A stretch of DNA of 64,000 bases. Origin: Mesosutterella faecium. Lineage in GTDB: Bacteria; Pseudomonadota; Gammaproteobacteria; Burkholderiales; Burkholderiaceae_F. The position numbers and the translations under genes were made by a program. The DNA is taken from NCBI RefSeq assembly GCF_022809315.2, contig NZ_JAKZJU020000001.1:2083001-2147000 (forward strand), read 5' to 3'. Of the stretch, positions 24,650 through 33,695 are shown one piece after another. Position 1 is the first letter of the stretch. The number at the start of each line of letters is the position of its first letter. The notes beneath the pieces are model-generated. The model was given only the letters and a program-made list of their open reading frames with translations, was not told the DNA's origin and searched no databases.

Positions 24650-26115
24650 TGGCCCCGCAGCGCTCGAAGTCGCTTCTGTCGCGCACGCTGCTTGCGGTGG
24701 CCGTCTCGACCGTGCTCGTCATGGCGGCGGCCCTCGCCCTCCTGTTCCAGAACGTCCGGACCGACGCGCTCGCCACCCGCGACGCGCATCTCGAGGACAT
24801 GGCCGTGGCGCTCGCGCGCGCGGACGTCGCCAACGTGATTCCCGGGGCGCTCACCATGGCCCCCGAGCAGTTCGAGAAGCGCCTTGACTCCGACGAGCCC
24901 CTTGTCGTGCGGCGCCGCCGCATGATGATGATGCCGGGCGAGACCGTGTTCGTGAACCCCATGAAGCGCACCGAAATTCCGGCGGGCGAGCCGGTGGCGA
25001 TCCGCATGATGACGCTGCAGGGCCAGACCGTGCACGTTGCCTTCAATTCGCCGCTCCGGTCCGGCCTCACCACGCGGCACGTGGACGGCGAAGACCTGCG
25101 GATCTGCGTGGTCTTCCTGCCCACCGGGCGCTACACGGCGGTGGCCGAGCCGCTGCAGCAGCGCGACCGCTCGGCGATGAAGGCGGCGGCCGCCGCGGTG
25201 CTGCCGCTGGCCGCGCTGCTGCCGGTGCTGCTGGGCGTGATCGCCTGGGTCCTCTGGCGGGCTCTGAAGCCCCTGGACGCCGCCACGCGCGAGGTGGCCT
25301 CGCGGCGCGCGGCCAATCTGGAGCCTCTTTCCGTCGAAGGCGTCCCCGATGAGATCCGGCCCTTCGTGAACGCCGTGAACGCGCTCCTCGCCCGGGTGCG
25401 GGAGGCGAGGACCCGGGAGATCCGCTTCACCGCGGACGCCGCGCACGAAATCCGCTCGCCGCTCACCGCGCTCACGCTCGAGGCCGAGCACCTCGACCGC
25501 ATCACGGATTCGCCCGAAGCGAAGCCCGTCGTGCGGCGGCTGCGCGAAGGGCTCGAGCGCTCGGTAAAGCAGGTCTCGCAGCTGCTTCTTTTCGCGCGGG
25601 CGCAAAGCGGCGAGGCCCCGGAGCTGCTGCGCCGCGACGCCCGCCCCTGGTACCTCTCGGAGCTCGCGGGCGAGGCGCTCGAGCCGCTGCTCGACCAGAT
25701 CGAGAAAAAGGGCCTGAAGTTCTCGGCCGAGGGGCTGGATGAAAAGGGCGAGCAGCCCGTCTCGGGCGTAAGCCGCGCCCCGGCCTTCGCGATTTTGAGA
25801 AACCTCCTGGAAAACGCCGTGCACTACACGCCCGAAGGCGGCTCGGTCACGCTCGAGGCGAAGCGCACGGACCAGGGCCTCTCGCTCACCGTCCGGGACA
25901 CGGGGCCGGGGATCCCGGAGTCCGAGCGGGAGCGGGTGTTCGATCCCTTCTACCGGATCAAGGGCACGGGAGTGGCGGGCACGGGCCTGGGGCTTGCGAT
26001 CGTGAAGAGCTACGCCGACATGGCAGGCGGCACCGTGGCGCTTTCCGACGCAAGACCGGGTGAGAGACCGCCGGGGCTGTGCGCGGAGGTGTTCCTGCCC
26101 GCCTCGAAGGACTGA
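24649..26115 (+). CDS. Membrane sensor histidine kinase partner of the OmpR-type regulator
   Basis: The protein has 488 residues. TM1 is about 10-33 (LLAVAVSTVLVMAAALALLF), followed by a periplasmic sensor of about 150 residues and TM2 about 185-208 (AVLPLAALLPVLLGVIAWVL). A HAMP-like linker leads to the H-box DAAHEIRSPLTAL, N-box LRNLLENAVHY, G1 VRDTGPGIPE and G2 GTGLGLAIVKSYADMAGG. The periplasmic part has a Met run (RRRRMMMMPGE), in keeping with metal sensing but not proof. The last 134 bp recur as a decayed copy at 29961-30095. Confidence 0.93.
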   Translation: MAPQRSKSLLSRTLLAVAVSTVLVMAAALALLFQNVRTDALATRDAHLEDMAVALARADVANVIPGALTMAPEQFEKRLDSDEPLVVRRRRMMMMPGETVFVNPMKRTEIPAGEPVAIRMMTLQGQTVHVAFNSPLRSGLTTRHVDGEDLRICVVFLPTGRYTAVAEPLQQRDRSAMKAAAAAVLPLAALLPVLLGVIAWVLWRALKPLDAATREVASRRAANLEPLSVEGVPDEIRPFVNAVNALLARVREARTREIRFTADAAHEIRSPLTALTLEAEHLDRITDSPEAKPVVRRLREGLERSVKQVSQLLLFARAQSGEAPELLRRDARPWYLSELAGEALEPLLDQIEKKGLKFSAEGLDEKGEQPVSGVSRAPAFAILRNLLENAVHYTPEGGSVTLEAKRTDQGLSLTVRDTGPGIPESERERVFDPFYRIKGTGVAGTGLGLAIVKSYADMAGGTVALSDARPGERPPGLCAEVFLPASKD

Positions 26116-26807
26116 CCTCCCCTTTTGCTTCATCTTCACGCGCGGCCCTAAAACAGCGGGAAAAAGAGTAAGCCGCGCAGACGTTCAACAAAAGCGGAAA
26201 CAGGACCTTCGGAAACGGTCTGCGGCAGCCCGCCGCCGTCGCTGCGCCGGAAGCCCGAGGGGCCTTCGAACCGCCGGAGACGTACTGCCCTGAGCGAAGA
26301 ATGAATCGACCCAGCCCCTCCACAAGCCTGAGGCCTTTCGCCGATTAGGCGGTCCGGCGGACACTCTGGCAGCGGATCCGCAGCGACAGGCTCCGTCCGA
26401 GTGACGTCACCCGCTTCAGCCGCCCGTCCATCTCCTGCCCTGCGCCGGCTCTGAGGAGGCGGCTGCCTTTGAGCGAAAAGCTCTCAGCCCCGCGGCGGAC
26501 CGGGCTGAAGCTTCCGGACGGCTCCCTCGCCTCGGTTCGCTGCAAACAGGGATAAACGCCTGCAGTCGAATCAGTCCGGCGATTGGTCCGCAAGGCCTGA
26601 TTTTCCCGTTCCTCCAAGAGCTCTGCGTCCGAAAATCCCGTTTCTTTGCTACCCGAAGCAACAGCCCCCTCGAGAGCGGGCTTCGCTCTTGTTTTGCTCT
26701 GTCCCCTGAGGGCACTGAAGCTTACAATAAAATTTACATGTATTAATTTTTCTTTACAAATATTAAATCCAGGCTTTATCTCAAAGGCCGCATTCAAAGG
26801 AGGAGAA
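26116..26807. other. 692-bp region without a recognised gene
   Basis: A minus-strand open frame (26345-26797) has no ribosome site, no known motif and biased composition, so I do not call it. The right end is AT-rich (around 26725-26770, ATTTACATGTATTAATTTTT) and should hold the autotransporter promoter. Confidence 0.55.
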
Positions 26808-29432
26808 ATGAGAGTGGCTGAAAATTCAAGAGTTTGTATAAGGGGGGCATGGACAGAGATTGCCGCAGCGGTGTTTGCAGCCTGTACAGGACTGGCCGCG
26901 CTCCCGGCGGGCGCTGCTCAGATTGAGCTTCATGATGCAACCATTACAGAAAGGAGCCAGTCGCTTTCCAATGCCGAAGGCTACTATGTAAAAGACGGAA
27001 ACCAAGCGACAATCACGTATACAGCCAGCAGCAGCGCGACCGAGCTCTTTTACAAAACATCGGTTGACCTCAACAATTCGGGCCGGCTCAATATCAAGGA
27101 AACGCTGAATTACTCGCTTTACAGTCCCATCTGGACGACTTATTTCCATGGCGGGAGCGATTCCGCCCTGGATATCGAGGCCTCGACCACCCAAAGTTAC
27201 TCATCAATTCTCGGCAACTTTGATTTTGACACCAATGCAAGAATCGCTGCTGACGGCAAGCACAATGTCCTGATCGACGTGGGCACGGCGAGCTTGGTCA
27301 ACAACATGGAGCCGTATCACTACGCCATTTACACCTCATACCGGGACAACGGCCAGCCAGGCGCATGGGTAGAGGTGAAGGCGAAGAAAATAACGCTTAA
27401 GGCCGGCGAAGCCGTTTTCGCTCAATCAGGCAACCGAGTGACCCTGAGCGGCTTTAACAACCTGGACATCACCTCGGGGACCAAATCCGCGATCCGCACT
27501 TTGAGTGATTCCACAGTCGAAGTTCTCGGCAACTCCGGCAGCACGGCGACCATTTCCAATGACGGCAGCAAATACGCCGCCATCCAGAGCGGCCAGGCGG
27601 GCGCCTCCACTGTCCTGAAGGCCGGTAGCCTCATCATGAACTCGACCAACAACTCGGCGGTCGATGCGGAAGTCGGCTCGGTGGCCATTCAGGCCGATCA
27701 GATCCAGGCCGAGACCGGCGTGACCGGAACGCAGTCTGTAAACACCTCCTCCAACAGCGGCGGCAACGGCAATGTCTTTGTGGTCAAGAGCAACGGCGAA
27801 GTCACCTTTAAAAACTTCAACGGCAGCTCCGATCCCTCCAGCTTCAAGGCGACGGGCAATATTTATGTGGAAGACGGCGGCAAGGCAGTCTTCCCCTTTG
27901 CCGGCTCTTCTTCCTCCCTCACGGGCGGTGCGCTCGTTGAGGGCGGAAGCGCCGCCCTCCAGTTTAAGAACGGCGCGTCCTGGAACATGACCATGGACAG
28001 CTCGGTTTCCAACCTGGAGGTGGAGAGCGCAGCGATCAACGTCGGCTACAACGCGCCGGAAGGCACCTACCGGAAGCTCACGATCGGAACGCTCACCGGC
28101 AGCGACGGCACGTTCAGCCTACGGGCGGATGTGAACGCCGACAAAGCCGACCAGATCATTATCACGGACAAGGCGAGCGGCAGCCACAAGCTCTTTGTCG
28201 CGGGCAGCGGCTCCGAGCCGCTGCCTGAGGCGATGTCTACCTTCCTCGTCCAGGAGACCGCCTCTACCGTCAGCGCGGGCAGCGACGCGACCTTCGCGCT
28301 TGCAAACCAAGGCGGCTATGTGAATGTGATCGATCAGGGCAATTACGTCTACACCCTCGCCGACCGCACGGTCGACACCGACTCCGGCCAGGCCCGCGAA
28401 TGGTACCTGAAGCGCGTGGAGCGGCCCGTCGAGCCGGTCACTCCGGACGAGCCGGTCACTCCCGTCGAACCGGCCAATCCGGACAAGCCCGTCGTTCCGA
28501 CGGTCCCCATACTGTCGCCTTCAGCCGCTACAGTGCTTGCCATGGGCAGCTCCAGCAGCATGACATCCAACTTCATCACGGGGCTCGATGACCTGAGGAA
28601 GCGCCTCGGAGACGCCCGTCATCAGGACGGGACGGGGCTGTGGGCGAGCGCGGGCGGCAGCTATTCGAGGTTCACGGGCTACCAGGGGAAGGTGCTTCGC
28701 AAGAGCGCCTTCCGCGTGAACGTGGGCGCGGACCGCAAGGCAGGAGACTGGATTCTCGGCGGCTACTTCCACTTCACGACCTCGGACGACAAGGCCCGCA
28801 ACGACTGGAACACGAGCCGCGGCGACTCGAACTCGCAGAGTTTCTCGCTCTATGCGACCCGGCTCTTTGCGGGCGGCAGCTACCTCGACATCGTCGCGGG
28901 CGCCGACCTCTATCACCAGGAGATGCGCGGCACGATGCTTGACGGCCGCAACTTCAAGGGCAATTACACGACCCACGGCTTCGGAGTATCCGTGGAGGGC
29001 GGCCATCAGTTCTGCTTCGGCGAGAGGGGGGCGTGGTTTGTGGAGCCTTCGCTGCAGGCGTCCTGGTATCGCGCCGAAGGCGCGGACTACCGGCTCACGA
29101 ACGGCATGAAGGTGGATGAGGACAACATGACAAGCGTCACGGGCCGCGCGGGCGTCCTCGCGGGCCGGCGCTTCTTCGGGGCTGACGGGAACTTCACGGG
29201 CGACCTCTACGTCAGGGGCGGCGTGCTCTACGAGTTCAACGGCGACCAGACGGTGCACGTGAACGGCGAAAAGTACGACGTGGACGGACTTGGAGCTCGC
29301 GGCTACGCGGGCATCGGCGGCGAGAAGTACCTCAACAAGAGCGTGAAGCTCTACGGGTACCTCGAGACGCAGCACGGCCACCGTTATGCCACCGAGCTTG
29401 AGGGACTGCTGGGGCTGAAGGTCTCCTTCTGA
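26808..29432 (+). CDS. Type Va autotransporter (surface passenger plus beta-barrel)
   Basis: The protein has 874 residues from ATG 26808, which has a perfect AAAGGAGGAG site; an open upstream extension is intergenic. A long signal region (about 1-36, TEIAAAVFAACTGLAALPAGA) leads to a passenger of Ser/Thr/Asn/Gly-rich beta-helix-type repeats with little Cys. A Pro-rich linker (EPVTPDEPVTPVEPANPDKP) lies near residue 550. The last 270 residues are an autotransporter barrel: GLWASAGGSYSRFTGYQGKV, DWILGGYFHFTTSDDKARND, SYLDIVAGADLYHQEM, ending in aromatic KVSF. The passenger function (adhesion, aggregation or other) is not evident. Confidence 0.9.
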   Translation: MRVAENSRVCIRGAWTEIAAAVFAACTGLAALPAGAAQIELHDATITERSQSLSNAEGYYVKDGNQATITYTASSSATELFYKTSVDLNNSGRLNIKETLNYSLYSPIWTTYFHGGSDSALDIEASTTQSYSSILGNFDFDTNARIAADGKHNVLIDVGTASLVNNMEPYHYAIYTSYRDNGQPGAWVEVKAKKITLKAGEAVFAQSGNRVTLSGFNNLDITSGTKSAIRTLSDSTVEVLGNSGSTATISNDGSKYAAIQSGQAGASTVLKAGSLIMNSTNNSAVDAEVGSVAIQADQIQAETGVTGTQSVNTSSNSGGNGNVFVVKSNGEVTFKNFNGSSDPSSFKATGNIYVEDGGKAVFPFAGSSSSLTGGALVEGGSAALQFKNGASWNMTMDSSVSNLEVESAAINVGYNAPEGTYRKLTIGTLTGSDGTFSLRADVNADKADQIIITDKASGSHKLFVAGSGSEPLPEAMSTFLVQETASTVSAGSDATFALANQGGYVNVIDQGNYVYTLADRTVDTDSGQAREWYLKRVERPVEPVTPDEPVTPVEPANPDKPVVPTVPILSPSAATVLAMGSSSSMTSNFITGLDDLRKRLGDARHQDGTGLWASAGGSYSRFTGYQGKVLRKSAFRVNVGADRKAGDWILGGYFHFTTSDDKARNDWNTSRGDSNSQSFSLYATRLFAGGSYLDIVAGADLYHQEMRGTMLDGRNFKGNYTTHGFGVSVEGGHQFCFGERGAWFVEPSLQASWYRAEGADYRLTNGMKVDEDNMTSVTGRAGVLAGRRFFGADGNFTGDLYVRGGVLYEFNGDQTVHVNGEKYDVDGLGARGYAGIGGEKYLNKSVKLYGYLETQHGHRYATELEGLLGLKVSF

Positions 29433-29463
29433 GCCCTTGAAGCAGGCACGCCTTGAGCAAACC

Positions 29464-29495
29464 GCCTCCGGCCCCTCCGCCGGAGGCGATTTTTT
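29464..29495 (+). terminator. Intrinsic terminator of the autotransporter gene
   Basis: GCCTCCGGC and GCCGGAGGC arms with a six-base loop are followed by GATTTTTT, 32 bp after the stop. Confidence 0.85.
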
Positions 29496-29960
29496 CCCTG
29501 ACTTTTATGAAGCGGCGTCGTTTTCGGGGACGCAAAGTAGCCCAAAGCAATGCCCATGCCATTGGAATCAGAGCGCGGGCCTCTGCGAGAGGCTTTTACA
29601 AGGGGGCCGGAGAGCCGGGAATTTCAAAGGAGCCCTTTGTGTTTGTTCCATTTTCAATCAGGGCTTTTGGGGGCAGGATTGCCTGGGCTTAAGTCACCGA
29701 ACGCTGGAAACCGCTTCGTAAAGCCGTGCTCTGCTGACTGGGCCACGGCCCTGTTGGTGACTGCGGTGCGGCCAGGCCCCGCAGCGTCAGGTCCGACGGA
29801 ATTGATGCGGCCGACCGAAAAGCTCCTGACAAACTTATTGAACCGCAGCGCCCGAAACGCATTCGTCTCCGGGGTGAGAAACCGGCAGACTCCCTCTGAA
29901 ATTTAGTGCGCAAGGGGCCGGGCCAAGGCCGGGATCGCGAGAAGCTGCCCGCCCGAGGAC

Positions 29961-30095
29961 CGGGCCTGGGGCTCACGGGTCGTGAAGACCTACGCCGACA
30001 TGGCAGGCGGCACTGTGACGCTTTCCGACGCGAGACCGGGGGAGAGCCCGCCGGGGCTCTGTGCGGAGGTGTTCCTGCCCGCCTCGAAGAACTGA
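29961..30095 (+). pseudogene. Relic of the 3' end of the sensor kinase gene
   Basis: This segment aligns without gaps to 25982-26115, the end of the kinase at 24649. It retains the frame for YADMAGG...LSDARPGE...PPGLCAEVFLPAS and the TGA. There is no kinase body upstream. Both copies stop matching soon after the stop codon. It is a truncated duplicate, separated from the intact gene by the autotransporter. Confidence 0.8.
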
Positions 30096-30209
30096 CGCCC
30101 CGCGTCCCCCGCGCAGGGCCCCGGGCTAAAATGACCCGGGGGAGCCGCCCCTCAAGCGTCCGGAAACAGAAAAAAAAAGCGGTCCCCGCCCTCAAAAGGA
30201 GAGCCCGCC

Positions 30210-30620
30210 ATGAAGCACGAATGCAGGATCACGGTCCTCGAGACCAAGGTCTTCCCCGACTACCAGCAAAAGTACCTCGCCAACCCGCACTCAGGCCCCT
30301 GCCCCTGCTTCAAGGCGGGCGACACCTTCCTGCTGCGGCGGGACGAAGAGCAGGACGACTTCTACCACCTCATGAACGGGCGGTTCTGCGGCGAGGCCTG
30401 GGACGCGATCAGCAGGTACGTCTACACGGCGCTGCAGGGCGGCTCCATCATGCACCGCTGGACAAACGACGAGCGGGTGATGATCGCCTGCTGCAACGAC
30501 GGCACGAGGCCCGTGATCTTCAAGATCGAGAGGATCGACATCCCGGAAACCGACGAAGAGCGCGAGTGGCTCTCGAAGCAGAACTTTAAAAACGGCGCAG
30601 ACTCGGCCCATACGGGCTGA
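30210..30620 (+). CDS. TIGR04076-family protein of unknown function
   Basis: The protein has 136 residues, start with AAAAGGAGA upstream. The order CRITVLETKVFPDYQQKYL, GPCPCFKAGDTFLL, FCGEAWDAISRYVYTALQGG, NDERVMIACCNDGTRPVIFK is that of the TIGR04076 family. This small cytoplasmic protein family has conserved Cys residues and no known biochemistry, often found in anaerobes beside redox enzymes. It stands just before the TtrS-like sensor gene (21-bp gap) and may be co-transcribed with it. Confidence 0.8.
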   Translation: MKHECRITVLETKVFPDYQQKYLANPHSGPCPCFKAGDTFLLRRDEEQDDFYHLMNGRFCGEAWDAISRYVYTALQGGSIMHRWTNDERVMIACCNDGTRPVIFKIERIDIPETDEEREWLSKQNFKNGADSAHTG

Positions 30621-30641
30621 AAAAAAGGCAAAAGCGGGCCC

Positions 30642-32453
30642 ATGGACAAACCTCTGCATCTCCCGCCCTCCCCGAGGCCGCGCGCCCGGGCGGCGCTTTT
30701 CGCGCTCGCGGCGGCACTCGCCGCGCCTGCCTCCCCCCTGACCGCCCAGGCCGCCCCGGTGCGGCTCGGGGTGAGCGAATTCGCGGACCTCTCCGTGAAC
30801 GCCCCGATCCTGTCCGCCACCGAGCGGCTCCTTTCCGAGGCGCTGGGAGAGAAAAACCTCGAAGTGCGCACCTATACGGTCGCGGGGCTGCAGGCCGCGG
30901 CGAAGGCGGGGGACGTCGACATCATCATCTCCTCGGCCGGCACCTACCGGAGGCTTGCGCTCGAGGGCGCGGGGCTCGTGAACCTCGCCTCCGTCGCCTC
31001 GGACCGCTCCCCCGACCCCAACTACGCCGACGGCTCCGTCTTCTTCGTGAAAAAGGAGCGCGCCGACCTGCAGCACATCGCCGACCTCAGGGGAAAGACG
31101 GTCGCCGCGAACCACGCCTACGGGTTCTCGGGCTGGCAGATCGCGCTGGGGGAGCTGCGGCGCCGGGGCTTTGACGAGACGAAGTTCTTCGGGGCCGTCC
31201 AGTTCCAGGGCCACGAGGTCCGGGGCGTGATCGAGGCGGTGCGCTCGGGCCGGGCCGACGCGGGGATCGTGCGAAGCTGCCTGCTCGAAGACCTGAAGGA
31301 GGCCGGACGCGAGTTCCGGGTGCTCGACCCCCGCGAGGGCGACGCGAGGCTTGCCTGCGCGCACTCGACCGACCTCTACCCCAACTGGACGGTGTCCATC
31401 CTGCCCGGCACCCCGCCCGAGGTGAGCCGCCGGGTCGCGAAGGCGCTTTTTTTCATGCCGGAGATCGAAAACGGGCTTCGCTGGAGCGTCGCGACCGACT
31501 TCCGGGCCGTCGACCGGCTGCTGCTCGAGCTGAAGATCGGGCCCTACGCCTACCTGCGCGAGTTCAGCCTGCGGCGCTTCGTCACGGAGCACGCGCTGCC
31601 GATCGGGATCGGGCTTTGCCTTCTCGCCGCGCTCCTGCTGCACTCGGTCACGGTGGGCTGGCTCGTGAGGCGCCGCACCTCCGAACTCGAAGAGGCGCTC
31701 GAGAGGGAAAAGCGGCTCGAGCGCGAGCGCGCCCTTGCCGCCTCGAGGCTAGAAGATCTGTAGAAAGAAAGCATCATCGGACAGATGTCCTCGATCATCG
31801 CCCACGAGCTGCGCCAGCCGCTGGCCACGATCTCGATGTACTGCTACGGGCTCATCCGCCGCATCGAGGACGGGCGCGCGGACCGCGGGACCGTCGTCAC
31901 TTCGCTGCAGAAAATCAGCGAGCAGAACGAGCGGGCCTCGGACATCGTGCGGCAGGTGCGCTCCTACGCGAAGGGCAACCGCGAGCGCAGCCCCCAGGAC
32001 CTCGCGGCGCTTGCCCGCGCGGCGGCCTCCGACATGGCCAAGACGCTGCAGGGGAGCAAAACGAGGCTCACGCTCCGGATCCCGCCCGGACCCGTTCCGG
32101 TGCTCACGAGCCCGCTTGAGATCCGGATCATCGTGACGAACCTGCTGCGAAACGCCGCGCAGGCGCTCAAGGACGCCCCGCAGGGGGACATCGTGCTCGC
32201 GCTGCGGCGCGAGGGCGGCGAGGCCCTCCTTGAGGTGAGCGACAACGGCCCGCGGATCGACGACGCCCGCTGGCAGGCGATGACCGAGGAGCGGCCCGCC
32301 ACGACCAAGGCCTCGGGGCTCGGCCTCGGGCTTTCAATCGTGCGCTCGATCGCCCGCGACCACGGAGGCCGCGTGGAGCTCGAGCGGCTCGACCCCCGGG
32401 GGCTTCTCGTGCGGGTGGCTTTCAGGCTTTTGGAACAGGGAGAAAAATCATGA
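30642..32453 (+). pseudogene. TtrS-like sensor histidine kinase split by an in-frame amber codon
   Basis: One frame encodes the whole kinase but has TAG at 31761-31763. Before it come a signal region, a PhnD-like periplasmic binding domain (about 40-300; VRLGVSEFADLSVNAPILSA, then LRGKTVAANHAYGFSGWQIA), a TM helix (ALPIGIGLCLLAALLLHSV) and a coiled coil ending ASRLEDL. After it comes KESIIGQMSSIIAHELRQPL, the phospho-acceptor H-box, with N-box VTNLLRNAAQAL and G2 GLGLGLSIVRS. A CAG-to-TAG change would explain it. ATG 31785, 21 bases past the stop, could restart a soluble 222-residue kinase part, but the ribosome site is weak. This architecture senses tetrathionate in TtrS; the ligand here is unknown. 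Confidence 0.85.
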
Positions 32454-33067
32454 CGGCGCTCATCCGCCTTGTGGACGACGACCCCGCGGTGCTCGACGGG
32501 CTCACTTTCCTGCTGGAAGGCGAGGGCTGGGAGGTGAAGGCCTACGGCAGCCCGGGCGAGTTCCTCCGGGAGGACGCCCCCTCGAGGCCCGGCTGCCTCA
32601 TCCTCGACATCAACATGCCGGGCACCTCCGGGTTCGACCTGCAGCGGGTGATGAACGAGCGCGGGTACCGCCTGCCCATCATTTTCCTCACCGGGCACGG
32701 CAGCATCGAGTCGGCGATTTCCGCCATCCGGCACGGCGCGGTCGAGTTCCTCGAGAAGACCGCGGACAACGCCCGGATACTCGAGGCCGTGCGGAGCGCG
32801 GTCGGGAAGTCGAGCAGCGGCTTTGCGAACCTCGACGTCGAGCCCTTCGAGGCGAAAAAGAGGGTGGCGCAGCTCACCGAGCGCGAGCGCTCGATCGCCC
32901 TCATGGTCGCCGCGGGCCTTCTCAACCGCCAGGCGGCCGAGCGGCTGGGGATCTCGGTGCGCACCGTGGAGGCGCACCGCCTCACCCTTTTTCGGAAGCT
33001 GGGCGTGAAAAGCGCCCCGGAGCTCACGACGCTGCTCGAGCTCGCGGGCGAGAAAATCGAGCGCTGA
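32450..33067 (+). CDS. FixJ/TtrR-type response regulator (receiver plus LuxR HTH)
   Basis: The protein has 205 residues. The receiver domain has RLVDDDPAVLDG, phospho-acceptor Asp in CLILDINMPGTSG, Thr in IFLTGHGSI and Lys in FLEKTAD. The LuxR-type HTH is at 145-200 (LTERERSIALMVAAGLLNRQ, then AERLGISVRTVEAHRLTLFR). Its start overlaps the kinase stop (ATGA), the layout of TtrSR pairs. The adjacent divergent cytochrome/FAD reductase pair, with paired palindromic sites at 33532 and 33616, is the obvious target. If the kinase is broken, this regulator may lack its signal input. Confidence 0.92.
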   Translation: MTALIRLVDDDPAVLDGLTFLLEGEGWEVKAYGSPGEFLREDAPSRPGCLILDINMPGTSGFDLQRVMNERGYRLPIIFLTGHGSIESAISAIRHGAVEFLEKTADNARILEAVRSAVGKSSSGFANLDVEPFEAKKRVAQLTERERSIALMVAAGLLNRQAAERLGISVRTVEAHRLTLFRKLGVKSAPELTTLLELAGEKIER

Positions 33068-33114
33068 GGCAAAAAAAAGCTGGGCGCCCCCTTTTCATCC
33101 CGAAGCCCCGGAGC

Positions 33115-33456
33115 TCACGGCACCTTCATCGAGAACTCGTGGCACTGGTCGCACACGAGGAGGGGCTTTTTGTGGCCGGAATGACACTTGTCGCAGGCGC
33201 CCTCGCCCAGGTGCGAGTCGTGCGGGTTCACGTCGAGGTTTTCCGTCGTCTTCGCCAGGGCCTTGTAGCTGCCGCCGTGGCACTTGAGGCAGCTGTTCAT
33301 GTCCGGGGCCTTGTCCTTGCCGGCCGTGTGGCAGCTCTCGCAGGCGACTCCGCGAGCGGCATGCCGGTCCGCGAGGAACTTCTGTTCGGCCGCTCCCGCG
33401 GTGGCCGAAAGCAGGAGCCCCGCGAGCGCCGCGGCGAGGATGAGCGTGTTCTTCAT
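33115..33456 (-). CDS. Periplasmic tetraheme cytochrome c
   Basis: The protein has 113 residues with a signal peptide (1-22). Heme motifs are CESCH, CLKCH, CDKCH and CDQCH, with VNPHDSHLGEG between the second and third, colinear with the cytochrome at 14029-14382. It is divergent from the FAD reductase at 33696, whose paralog at 12415 instead sits downstream of its cytochrome. So the same two-protein reductase exists in two gene arrangements. The role is electron delivery in the periplasm. Confidence 0.9.
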   Translation of the reverse strand: MKNTLILAAALAGLLLSATAGAAEQKFLADRHAARGVACESCHTAGKDKAPDMNSCLKCHGGSYKALAKTTENLDVNPHDSHLGEGACDKCHSGHKKPLLVCDQCHEFSMKVP

Positions 33457-33513
33457 GGTCTTTCTCCTTTGTTCTTTTCTTTCCGGCGCCGCCCCAGGCG
33501 GCCGCCATGATGC

Positions 33514-33644
33514 ACATTGTGTACCTCCGCACTACTTAAGTAGGTTGACGGGCGGCAAAACAATAATTATTAATAAATCAATATGTTATCTTGTTTTCCG
33601 TTGACGCTTCGCAAGGTACTTAAGTAGTTTCGTAAGCACAATGT
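33514..33644. promoter_or_regulatory. Mirror-image divergent promoter with two CTACTTAAGTAG-type sites
   Basis: Toward the cytochrome: CTACTTAAGTAG (33532-33543), nine bases, then CACAATGT (complement of 33514-33521). Toward the reductase: TACTTAAGTAG (33617-33627), nine or so bases, then CACAATGT (33637-33644). Each start thus has the same palindrome and a -10-like octamer at nearly the same spacing. The palindrome would sit over the -35 region and is a candidate site for the TtrR-like regulator. Confidence 0.65.
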
Positions 33645-33695
33645 CCTAAGCAGTCCGGCTGAAGCGGGCTGATCCGACACCAAGGAGAAGACAAG

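Larger units (their letters stand above)
29433..30209. other. Intergenic region with terminator and a kinase-gene relic
   Basis: It contains the autotransporter terminator (29464-29495) and the kinase relic (29961-30095). The piece 29496-29960 shows nothing I recognise. Confidence 0.55.

Noticed and set aside
26345..26797. Minus-strand open frame of 150 codons ahead of the autotransporter
   Set aside because: No start signal, no motif, and it overlaps the AT-rich promoter zone.
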